NCBI RefSeq assembly: GCF_963924675.1
Contig: NC_089219.1
Location: forward strand, 150,060,288-150,124,287
Source: Phocoena phocoena
Lineage: Eukaryota > Chordata > Mammalia > Artiodactyla > Phocoenidae
DNA: 64,000 nt
Reading direction: 5' to 3'
Shown here: piece after piece, positions 1-9,938 of the stretch
Layout: the number at the start of each line of letters is the position of its first letter
Numbering within the stretch: the first letter of the stretch is position 1
The notes under the pieces: generated by a model
Told to the model about the DNA's origin: nothing
Database searches by the model: none
What the model saw: the letters and a program-made list of their open reading frames with translations, nothing else
Position numbers and translations under genes: made by a program

Positions 1-838
1 TTTTCCCTTTCTGCTTTAAATAATTTTTCTTTGTCTTTAATTTTTAACAATTTGATTACACTGTGTCTCAGTGTGTTTCTCCTTGGGTTTATCCTGTATT
101 GGGCTCTCTGTGCTTCCTAGACATGAGTGGCTATTTCCGTTCCCATGTTAGGAACGGAACATGGGAAAATCTCTTCAAATATTTTCTCTGGTCCTTTCTC
201 TCTCTCTTCTCTTTCTGTGACCCCTATAATGTGAATGTTGTTGCATTTAATGTTGTCCCAGAGATTTCTTAGGCTGTCTTCATTTCTTTTCATTCTTTTT
301 TCTTTATTCTGTTCTGCAGCAGTGAATTCTACCATTCTGTCTTCCAAGTCACTTATTCGTTCTTCTGCCTCAGTTATTCTCCTATTGATTCTTTCTAGTA
401 TATTTTTCATTTCAGTTTTTGTATTGTTCACCTCTGTTTGTTCTTCAATTTTTCTAGATCTCTCTTAAACACTTCTTGCATCTTCTCGATCTTTGCCTCC
501 ATCCTTATTCGAAGGTCCTGGACCATGTTCACTATTATTATTCTGAATTATTTTTCTGGAAGGTTGCCTAGCTCTACTTCATGTAGTTGTTTTTCTGGGG
601 TTTTTCCTTGTTCTTTTATCTGGTACATAGCCCTCTGCCTTTTCCTCTTGTCTATCTTTCTGTGAATGTGGTTTTTGTTCCACAGCCTGCAGGGTTGTAG
701 TTCTTCTTCCTTCTGCTGTCTGCCCCTGGTGGATGAGGCTATCTAAGAGGCTTGTGCTAGTTTCCTGATGGGAGGGACTGGCGGTGAGTAGAGTTGGTTG
801 TTGCTCTGGTGGGCAGAGCTCAGTAAAACTTTAATCCG
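1..838 (-). mobile_element. L1 LINE, ORF1 and part of 5'UTR, cut by the window edge
   Basis: An L1 ORF1 fragment is readable at 431-117 on minus (coiled coil ..ISDLEDRMVEFTAAEQ..), with upstream ORF1/5'UTR to about 838. It is closely similar to the L1 at 12.8-18.6 kb. Interrupted frames, not active. It lies beyond the 3' end of CD46. Confidence 0.85.
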
Positions 839-1524
839 AGTTAAGCAGAATGTTTCTTTTGGAGACATCTTGAGTCAGGTTTTCGTGGTCATACTTTCCT
901 CACAGATAGAAAGTGCTTTGTCAGGCATGGGTCCCGCTTCCCTGAGTTTTGCCACACATTTACTATAAGCGTGTTAGTGAAGAGCGAGTTGGACTGAAGG
1001 CACTTCTAGCCTCATGCAAGCTGTACCAGCAAAGAATTCCCATCTGTGGAACTAAGTGCTGGTGAATTTTAATAACTATGAGACAAGTCAAGTCTTTTAC
1101 CAGCTTGGGGTAAACAATGTGTTAATCTCAAACCTGGTAAGTTTTCATGTAAGACGTTGACTCATCCCTGCATTTTGAGAATCTTGTGTAGAGTTTCATG
1201 GGAGTACCTAGCAGACTAGTGTGTCCACATTTTGGGGCAGTTTTAAGAGTTTTCCTTGAACACAAGGAAAGCTATGTTTTGTGTTTATTCTAATGTGACA
1301 CTGCTCCACCCACCTTTTGATTACATTCACCCAAGGTTCCATTAGAATAGTGATTTTCAGGACCCACGCCTATAGGTTCTCATTATACTGTTGTAGGAAT
1401 GGGGTCTGGATGTGTGTTTATTTTGTTAGAATGTTTCCTAGGTGATTCTACTGTGCAGTCAGGGTTGAGAGCCCTTCTGTGTTAATTTTTCTGTAGCTGC
1501 TTTCACAAATTACAGCAAACTTGG
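839..1524. other. intergenic, nothing recognised
   Basis: AT-moderate sequence without a supported gene or a repeat family I can name. Confidence 0.4.
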
Positions 1525-2290
1525 TGTTTGTCTTAGTGGCTTTGGGCTGTAATAACAAATACTACAATAGGGCAGTTTGTAAACAACAGATTAATTTCTC
1601 ACAGTTTGGAGGCTGGGAATACCAAGATCAAGGCACTGGCAGATTTGGTGTCGGGGAGAGCTAGCTTTCTGTTTTGCAGACATTGTCGTCTAGTTGTAAC
1701 TTCCTATGGCAGGGGGTGAGGAAATTTTATTGGGTCTCTTTTAATAAGGACACTAATCCTATTCATGAAGCCTCCACCTTCAGGACCTAATCACTTCCCA
1801 GTGGGCCCACCTGCTAATACCATCACCTCTGGGGTAGTATTTTAATAGGAATTTTGGTGGGACAGAAACCTTCACACAATAACTGTCTAAAACAACACAC
1901 CCTGTATTCTTTTAGTTTTGGAGGTCAGATTCTGAAATCAAATTACAGGCGGGGCCACACTCCCTCCGGATGTACTGGCAGAGAATCAGTTTCTCTGCTT
2001 TTTCCAGCTTCCAGAGCTGCCTTCTTTGGCCTGCGGCCTCTTCCTACCTCCTCAAAACCAACACCATAGCATGTTGCATCAGTGGTCATATTGCCTTCTG
2101 CTGTAGTCAAGTCTTCCTCTGCCTTCTTCTTGTGAGGATTAAATGTGCTTACATTCAGGGCCCCACCTGGTGGGGGGGCGGTGATAAACTCCCCATCCAA
2201 GATCTCATCTTCAAACATCTTTTACTTATAAGACAACATTCACAGTTTGCAGGTATTAGGACTCAGATATCTCTGGAGGCCGTTATTCAT
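1525..2290 (-). repeat. ancient LTR-like repeats (MaLR type?)
   Basis: The segments around 1525-1885 and 1890-2290 resemble mammalian repeat families with the phrases 'aacaacagattaatttctcacagtttggaggctggga' split by divergence and 'cacctgctaatacc'. The orientation appears to be minus. Family assignment to MaLR LTRs is from memory and tentative. Confidence 0.45.
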
Positions 2291-2299
2291 CCTCCACAA

Positions 2300-2425
2300 A
2301 CAGCAGTACAAATGCAGAAACTTGGGCCCCATCTGAGACCTATCGATTCAGAATCTGCACTTTAACGAGATCATCATGTGATTCACTTGCACACAAAAAT
2401 TTGAGAAGCGTGGTTCTATGGAATA
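2300..2425. repeat. MER5-like DNA transposon fragment
   Basis: Contains 'gattcagaatctgcacttt' and 'ttgagaagcgtggttcta', hallmarks of the MER5 (hAT-Charlie) MITE family. Confidence 0.6.
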
Positions 2426-3774
2426 CTACGCAAGGATTCTCTACTAATTGAGTTCTCATCAAATACAGATGAAAGAAGTATTTTCCTTTGGACCCTTTTT
2501 AGGTGGCAGTGGATGATCAGAGACTGATCATTTTCCTGAACACCATGAATAGTGCTCATCTAAATGTTAGCAGTATGCAGAATTCTCAATGAAGCCACAA
2601 GCCCTAAGCGCCAGGATGGATGCCAGATGTCCTGTTTTATTTTTCTGATAGTTCCACATAAGGCTTGCCACTGTGACATGCAATATTCCAATTTTTAAAA
2701 AGCTGTGCAAGGGTGGTGCATGTTTTAAACCTAAGCAGTTGCCCAGCTAATATGAGTTTTACTACCCTAAACAGGTTGTTTTGGGCTAGCAAGTCATGAA
2801 TCAGTGTGGGTAACTTTCTCAATGTGATCCATACTTAAGGCAATTTGGTCACTTTCTGCAGGTTTACAAGCCAGAGGGAAGGAAAAATAGTTTATTGACC
2901 ACACTGAGGTTAGTCCTTTTTCAAAAGTTAATTTCCTAGAAGGCAAGCAGAAAATAGCTAGTTAATTAAAATAAACTTTAAAAAATGGCTTCTGGGAATC
3001 AGCAATGACTGAAATCTGAATAATGACAAAGTTTGAACAACTAAGGAAAATAGTCGTCAAATGCCCTAACAGTCCACAGGAGGGCAGGAGTGCTATGATT
3101 ATAAAGGCTGACCACTTCATTCTAGGGTAACCTTCTCTGGATGAGCCCAGAAATGATGAAAGCAATGCAGCTTAGAAAAAAGAAAAAATCTGTGTACACT
3201 TACTCAATTTTGCATTGTTTCTGAAAGTCAATAAGCTATGTTAAATCCTGTTCTTGAGTACAAATATATAGATTTTTAGTATGCAAAATTGTTCACTCTA
3301 GGTTACTATATTGTCAAGAATTACTAAGTTTTAGAATACCAGAGTTGACTATTTCCCTTAAAACTAGAATATTCTTTTAAGAATTTAAATTTAAATTACT
3401 GCCTACCCCAGCCATCTCCAGAATTCTTGTAGAGGACTTCTGTTATTCACCTTAAAAGCTCTCCTCGTGTATTTAATGCCAATTTAAAAAATATACTATA
3501 GTCTCAAGTTAAAGGCAAAATTTGATAAAATACATTCTTTAATTATAGTCAAACTAATTTTCATCCACTATGGATATTAGAAAGATTACTTCTGGTTTGT
3601 TTTGTTTTTAAAACAGCAGATAGCTTCCTTTGGTTAGGCAGGCAACAAGACCTTAATTCAAGTTATAGATATTTTCTGATTTCTTTAATAAGCTGAATTA
3701 TAAAACCATGATTTTATTCCATAAGTCTAAGCATTTACCTTATGTCTTTATAAGTTCATATGTAGAAGTGGATT
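2426..3774. other. AT-rich intergenic, no gene seen
   Basis: Short frames only; no splice-consistent exon, RNA gene or clear repeat recognised. Confidence 0.4.
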
Positions 3775-3985
3775 CTGGGGCTTGAGAACCACTAATGTAC
3801 ATGTTCTCACACTTAACTACATATTAGTATCATTTGGGACACTTTAAAGAATAATGATACCCAGGTCACACCCCAGGTCAAGGACATGACAAATCTCTGG
3901 GTGGTGGGACCCAGGAATCAGTAAAACTCCCCAAGATATTCCAGTGCACAGCTATGGTTCAGAAACACTGAGGTCTGATCTCATT
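3775..3985. repeat. MER5-like DNA transposon
   Basis: 'cttgagaaccactaatgtac' at one end and 'tggttcagaaacactgagg' at the other, with 'catttgggacac' and 'caggaatcagtaaaa' between them, match the MER5A/B layout. Confidence 0.6.
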
Positions 3986-4715
3986 GTTTAGCAATGTGAT
4001 TTAGTTCAAAGAGAGCAATAATTTTTTTCATAAATTAAAACCAAACTCTATTATTAGTTACACACAAAATTATGCTATGCTTTCATGGCTGGCACTTGGG
4101 TTTTTAATTACTCAGCCACACCCATACATTAAAGTGATGTGGAAGATATGTCTTCTACCAAACACATGTACATAGATACTTAAATGTGGTTCCTTCAAGG
4201 CCAGGTAATTACAAGGGCTGTGAGAGTTGGGCAGAAATCAGGAGGCACTGCATGGAATGGGCTCTGTGAGCTGGGCCTTGAAAGATGCCCAGAATCAGAC
4301 AGGACTGGAGGTGCTTCACGTGAACTAGGAATTCCTAGTGAACTAGGAATGCAGCAGAGAGCAGGGGTCAGTTGGTTTAGCTTGACTGAGAGCAGGTTAT
4401 CTGAAATGTAGCAGCAAGAGAAGGCTTAGGAGGAAAAGTTGGGATTTAATGGTACAAAGCCTTCAAGTACCATGAAAGAAATGTGAACTTCATGCTGTAG
4501 GTAATGTGCTGGGACTGAACACATTTGAGCAGGGGAGGCACATGACAGGCTGGGAGGGGAGGAGCCTGGACATACTTCAGGCTCTGAGACGTGAGGGGCA
4601 GGAATGGTGATTGTGGGAGGGGAATGCTTACAGAAGGTGGGTCCCAATTTGAAGCATGCTTTGATTTGAGATAAAACACACTGGAAACAAATGCATCATC
4701 ACAAATATAACTTCT
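3986..4715. other. region downstream of CD46
   Basis: No coding exon. 4190-4620 has the look of a very old, unnamed repeat (gain of 'gagctgggccttgaaagatg'-type phrases). The first bases left of the SINE pair (4716-4700) continue the ancestral CD46 3' end. Confidence 0.35.
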
Positions 4716-4721
4716 CCAAAA

Positions 4722-4724
<3 letters not shown>

Positions 4725-4769
<45 letters not shown>

Positions 4770-4971
4770 TTGGCGGTACGCGGGCCTCTCACTGTTGTGG
4801 CCTCTCCCGTTGCGGAGCACAGGCTCCGGACGTGCAGGCTCAGCGGCCATGGCTCATGGGCGCAGCTGCTCCGCGGCATGTGGGATCTTCCCAGACCGGG
4901 GCACGAACCCGTGTCCCCTGCATCGGCAGGCGGACTCTCAACCACTCAACCACTGCGCCACCAGGGAAGCC
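4725..4971 (-). mobile_element. cetacean tRNA-derived SINE, short form, with (TA)n tail
   Basis: Head GGGCTTCCC at 4972-4964 (minus), A/B-box region with the GGTTCG-like box, body to 4773, then a (TA)n tail (4725-4760) in place of poly(A). A 9-bp target duplication ccaaaagga lies at 4716-4724 and 4972-4980. The body has a small internal duplication (ctcaaccactcaaccact). Confidence 0.92.
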
Positions 4972-4981
4972 CCAAAAGGAC

Positions 4982-5298
4982 ATTTTTTTTTTTAAAGAAG
5001 ATGTTGGGGGTAGGAGTTTATTAATTAATTAATTTTTGCTGTGTTGAGTCTTCGTTTCTGTGCGTTGGCTTTCTCTAGCTGTGGCGAGAGGGGGCTACTC
5101 TACATCGCGGTGCGCGGGCCTCTCACTATTGCGGCCTCTCTTGTTGCGGAGCACAGGCTCCAGACGCGCAGGCTCAGTAGTTGTGGCTCACGGGCCCAGT
5201 TGCTCAGCGGCATGTGGGATCCTCCCGGACCAGGGCTCGAACCCGTGTCCCCTGCATTGGCAGGCAGATTCTCAACCACTGTGCCACCAGGGAAGCCC
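4982..5298 (-). mobile_element. cetacean SINE, long form
   Basis: Same SINE head and body, plus a ~110 bp 3' extension ending in ..CCCCCAACATCTTC and a T-run (plus strand) at 4982. Target duplication aaggaca at 4976-4982 and 5299-5305. It inserted within a few bases of the neighbouring short SINE. Confidence 0.92.
5017..5022 (-). terminator. candidate poly(A) signal AATAAA inside a SINE tail
   Basis: Reading the minus strand (sense for CD46), AATAAA occurs in the 3' part of the long SINE inserted at the former end of the 3'UTR. It is the first canonical hexamer after the ancestral signal, which is now an A-run at about 5310. Use as the real polyadenylation signal is inference. Confidence 0.4.
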
Positions 5299-6777
5299 AA
5301 GGACACATTTTTTTCACATAGATTTGAAGATCCAATTCTCAAAAAAATGAACAAATCAGACATGAGACCTCTTATTCCACTGGGGATACATTCTTGCAGT
5401 TTTAAGAAACCTTTAAATTCAAATATACTTTTTCCCTCTCATTTAAACAAACTTTCCTAGAGAAACAGTTTTCTCATATATTTAGGTGATTGACAAATTA
5501 TTTGACGAATAGAACATAGTTTATATTAACACACATATATAAATTTCACATATACATATATTAAATTGGAAACACTTAATTTGAAGCAGAAACAACTATA
5601 AAAGTCAAATTTGTTTTGGTAAGCATAAAACTTTTGTTTGAAAAATTCCTCAGTCAGGGTTAAAAGATAAATAGTATAGTCATCTCTTGCTTCTAAACCA
5701 GTGCTACATTCTTGAAAAGGATGTGAAAATGGGTACAGTGAAACTTAAACTCTATATTTAATTCAGAATTCCTGTTTATTTCTGCTCAAAGTTATCTACC
5801 TAAAGTTCCTCAACAGGGATTACAAAAGGAAGGACCATTTACAGGGCCTTATAAACATGTCCTTAGGGAGTAAAACAATATTTACTCTGGTCCATGCTTA
5901 ATTCCTCATTCACATCCTTCTCAAGGCAACATTTCTTTGGTCCAACTTGTGCTACTAACTATAAAAGTGTGAAACAAACTTGTAAAAATTTAATTTGAGT
6001 TAGAGAGGCAGTCCATCCTCTTTGGCCGCTGGCTCATTTGAAGGAGGCCCTGCCTGGTGTGAGGACAGAGAAGAGGGCTGGGATCTGTCCCACCTGAGCG
6101 TCAAGAGCTACCTGAGCTCTTTCTTCTTTCTTTCCCTTTGCATGACTTACAGCAAATCCACAAAGTTTGCTTTTCTGAAATACGGGGCTTCATTTTTACT
6201 CTGTCCTTTACAGATGAGGGGAGGAGCCCTCAAAGACTCAGATTCTGACGCAACTTGAGGTTATCTGATGAATTTATTCCCTATAAGCTGCCTACATTCA
6301 GATGACATGTTTAAAGTAAGACATCTCTTTATTCAAGTGGGGAGAGAAAACCACCTATAGCCAGAATTTAGGGTGGACTCTAACTCTCTTAAAGAATGGA
6401 ATTCTTTTTAAGAAAACTACGAGGCCACAGTGTTCACTTTGTCCTGAGCTGGCATTCCTGCTATGGGTGTTAGAGCCCTCTAACTTTGTACAGAAGCATG
6501 CAACTGATGCTGAATTCTTCTCGATTTCTTAGACTGGTTTATTGTTATTAAAAGGGGTGAAGAACAAATGCCAGACAAACTTTATAGTGTCTCTAAATCA
6601 CCAGGAAGTTACAAATAATTTTTAAAAATAGAATTTTATCCTATTACTCTAAGAACATTTTCTGGTAATATTCTTGTTAAGGAAGTCAAACTTGTTCAAA
6701 TCCCAAATGCGCAGTGTTTTTCTTTTTACTAAGGGCTGAAGTAGTGTACACATAGAATAATAATTGTAAAAGTTTGA

Positions 6778-6952
6778 ATTATTGCGAGAATTACCAAAAG
6801 GTGACAAAGAGACCTGAAATGAACAAATGCTGTCGGAAAAATGGCGTCAATAAACTTCCTGATGCAGGGTTGCCACAAATCTTCAATCTGTAAAAAATGC
6901 ATTATCTGCAAAGTGCAACAAAGTGAAGAACAAGACAACTGAGGTATGCCTG
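6778..6952. repeat. Tigger-type DNA transposon end
   Basis: Ends with the inverted-repeat terminus gaggtatgcctg (6941-6952) preceded by 'aatctgtaaaaaatgca' and 'gcagggttgccacaaa', characteristic of Tigger1-like elements. It lies in the CD46 3'UTR. Confidence 0.75.
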
Positions 6953-7138
6953 TATAACACTGTATAAGTTTAAGGTGCACCGCATGATTTGACCATGTAT
7001 ACATTGTGAAATGATTACCCCAATAAATTTCTTAACATCCATCACCTCTCATAGTTACCAAAAGTTTTCCTTTTCTTCTTCATGATCAGAAATTTGAAGA
7101 CCTACTCTCTTAGCAATTTGCCAATGCAGTTTTCTTTG

Positions 7139-7295
7139 ATATCCTAGGAGGATTGGTTCCAGATTCCCACCCCCTTCCCCTGCAAATAAAACTCTGAATT
7201 CTCAAGTCCTTTATATTATATGGCATAGCACAGGCGGCCCTCTGTATCCATGGATGCTGATGCAGAACTATCAGATACAGAGTGTCAGCTGTATA
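7139..7295. repeat. MER2-like DNA transposon fragment within the L1
   Basis: 'aggattggttccag' near 7149 and 'ggccctctgtatccatgga' near 7235 with tagged ends; an internally deleted MER2/Tigger-related MITE. Confidence 0.55.
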
Positions 7296-7660
7296 CAATA
7301 AAGCATTACTGATTATTGTCACTACGCTGTACATTATATCCCAATATTCATTTATCTTATATCTGGAATTTTGTACCTTTTGACACCCTTCACCCAATTC
7401 CCCCATCATCCCCACCCCCTGCCTCTGGCAACCAAAAATCTGATTTCTTTTTCTGTGAGTGTGGATTTTTGGATTTCATATATAAGTGAGGTCATTCAGT
7501 ATTTGTCTCTTTCTGTATGGCTTGTTCACCTAGCATAATGCCCTCAAGTTCCATAAGCGTTGTTGCAAATGGCAGGATTTCCTTCTTTTTCATGGCTGAA
7601 TTGTATTCCACTGTATGTTGTGTATATGTGTATGTATATACATTTGTGTGTATGTGTGTG

Positions 7661-7661
7661 C

Positions 7662-7703
<42 letters not shown>
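7661..7703. repeat. (TA)n microsatellite
   Basis: About 20 TA units within the L1, preceded by a TG-rich stretch. Confidence 0.9.
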
Positions 7704-7706
<3 letters not shown>

Positions 7707-7883
7707 ACATTTTCTTTATCCAGTCATCCATCACTGAACACTTAGGTTCCTTCCATGTCGTGGTTATTGTAAATAATGCTGCAATACACAGGGAGGTGCA
7801 GTTATCTCTTCATAGGGTGATTTCGTTTCCTTTGGATATATACCTATTGTGGAATTGCTGAATCATATGGTGGCACTATTTTT

Positions 7884-8086
7884 TTTTTTTTTTTGCGGTA
7901 TGCGGGCCTCTCACTGTTGTGGCCTCTCCCGTTGCAGAGCATAGGCTCCGGACACGCAGGCTCAGCGGCCATGGCTCACGGGCCCAGCCGCTCCACGGCA
8001 TGTGGGATCTTCCCGGACTGGGGCATGAACCCGTGTCCCATGCATCGGCAGGCGGACTCTCAACCACTGCGCCACCAGGGAAGCCC
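7884..8086 (-). mobile_element. cetacean SINE, short form
   Basis: Inserted in the L1. Body with head at 8086 and poly(A) (T-run on plus) to 7880. Target duplication gtggcactattttt at 7870-7883 and 8089-8102. Confidence 0.93.
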
Positions 8087-8217
8087 CAGTGGCACTATTT
8101 TTAATTTTTTGAGGAACCTGCATACTGTTTTCCATAGTTGCTGTATGAATTTACTGTAGATCTTAACATATTAATAGAATCAAAAGATAAACTGACACAT
8201 GGGTTTGTCAAAAATAA

Positions 8218-8290
8218 TTAGTGCTTCTGCACTAATCGACTGGTTGTTTTTTTCTGGTGAGTGGTGGGTCCAGCACCAACTTCCTTTTTC
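8218..8290 (-). CDS. CD46: CD46 terminal exon, Cyt-2-like coding part
   Basis: Acceptor TTCCTTGTAG, then in the ancestral phase KKEVGAGPTTHQKKTTS.. to a TAA at 8220-8218. The DNA aligns with the human Cyt-2 exon, best around ACCACTCACCAG, and the sequence after the stop (CAGTTTATCTTTTGATTC) matches the start of the human 3'UTR as I recall it. The Tyr residues of human Cyt-2 (EYATYQ) are not preserved. If exon 12 stops at 33190, this part is untranslated. Skipping exon 13 would put the junction only a few bases after the stop, which should avoid nonsense-mediated decay. Confidence 0.6.
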
Positions 8291-9922
8291 CTACAAGGAA
8301 AGACAAGAAGATAGCATCAGAGGTGAACATAATTAAGTACAGAAATTAAACTCCAGAAGCACATTTACAAAATGGACAATGAAAAATATGTATTTATAGC
8401 AGTAAGAGTCACTGAACTAGGAAATAAATGATTCTTTTAAAGTAATTTCAAATGTTCAATTAGTCTCACTCCAGGAACCCTTTTTCTATCCCTGTATTAT
8501 ATTTCTGATTCCCTCCAAAACAAGAAATAGAGTAGTCTCATATACTTAGTAAATATTCCCTTATTTTAGTTTAGGGCCAGTGAGAAAGACTAGAGAGAAG
8601 TACATGTTTTCCCTAAAATACAATTTTAATTCTGGCTCTGAGATGAAACCTTTAAAAAGGTAACAATTCCAGTGGCGTTCAAGTTCAGTAATGCCTCATT
8701 TACCCCTCACTGTCAAGAAAATCATGTGTTCTGGTTAGAGAGTCTCCTAAGTAACTGAAACTCACATCACACTTTTTTTTATAACAACAGCTTTCTAAAA
8801 TCTATTACTCAAATCCAGCATTGTCCATAGAAATATAATGTGAATCACACAGGTAATTTTGAATTTTGTAGAAGCAACATTAAAAAAAGGAAAAGAAGTA
8901 GGAAAATTAGTTTAAAATTTTTTACTTAACCCAATATCCATGGATTGTACATTCCTTTGCACTAAGTCTTTGAATCTGGTATGTAGTGTGCACTCAAGCT
9001 CATCTTACATAGGATGAGCCACTTTTGAGATCCTCGGCAGCCACTCAGAGCTACTGACTCTGGAGCTGGAGAATGCAGTTCCAGTTCCTACTTAGGAAAC
9101 TGACTACAATAGACAGACTACAACCAAATGGGGACCCGTCAGTTATTTACAGTATGCCTGCCCCAGCAAACACTTCAGGGTGCCTTCCCCATGTAAGAGC
9201 TAACTGTGTTAATTTTGGAGACTTTCATATTTCTCTTGGTGAGGGAGGCATCACTATGAACGAGCACTGTCACAGCACAATACTTGTTATACAGCAGTTT
9301 CCTCAAGAATATTGTGGAGAGTGATTCAATATTTAGGCCTGTCACTGACTCTTCTAAGACCACTATATTTTTCTATTTTGAAGCAATACTTTTTTTTTCT
9401 AGTAGTAATGGAACCTTTTTTTAAAATAATAGAATTAAAAATTGAAATCCAATATATGAGAAAGATAAATAAGCATTAATATAAACTTAAAGAAACATTC
9501 ATTTGCTATAACAATGAAGCTCTTTGAAGATGATTAAAATGTGGAAGTGGATTACTAATTATAGTTATATTACCTTCAGCATTCATTAAGTTAACTTCAA
9601 GTATTTACAGAAAACTTGAAGCTCATGGCCTTCTGAAAACTACTTTTCTGGTTGGCTTTATCCTCAAAGGAATCCTTAGAGAACCAAGCAGATACATAGG
9701 GTTGGGTAGGCCCACACTGCCATTCTAGTTGGTATGTTTGTCTTTCCCTTTGCCCCTGTGATCAAAGACACCACTTTGCTTTTACTAAGAAACTGCCCTT
9801 CTTATTGGCCTTTGTAGAATCTGTTCCTAAACTCGTGACTGTAACCTAGGGTAGTGCCTCACATTATAATTGGTGGGAAACATATCTCCTCTTCCCAAGT
9901 TTGCAGACACACATTCTGGCAC
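8291..9922 (-). other. CD46 intron 13, unique part
   Basis: Intronic sequence between the terminal exon and the nested L1 pair. No other exon or repeat recognised. Confidence 0.5.
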
Positions 9923-9938
9923 AAAAGAGGAACTTCCA

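Larger units (their letters stand above)
6953..8160 (-). mobile_element. old L1, 3' end, inserted in the CD46 3'UTR
   Basis: L1 3'UTR/ORF2 end in minus orientation (e.g. 'ggctgaattgtattccactgtatg' around 7593, 'tttctttatccagtcatcca'). 5' truncated near 8160. It carries a MER2-like fragment, a (TA)n run and a SINE. Confidence 0.8.
5299..8217 (-). other. CD46: CD46 3' untranslated region, rearranged by repeats
   Basis: Several blocks resemble the human CD46 3'UTR: just after the stop (8217-8165), then from about 6770 down to 5306, for example GAATAAATTCATCAGATAAC near 6260-6285. About 0.5 kb of the human-like UTR is absent between 8160 and 6778 and replaced by L1, MER2-like and Tigger-like sequence plus one SINE. 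Near 5310-5325 the place of the human AATAAA reads as an A-run, so the ancestral signal appears lost. Confidence 0.72.

Noticed and set aside
4691..5460. Several frames coding repeated RAGSAAMAHG/CGIFPD-like text
   Set aside because: Translations of the cetacean SINE; the same text recurs at 7.9, 28.5, 29.4, 44.3 and 44.6 kb.
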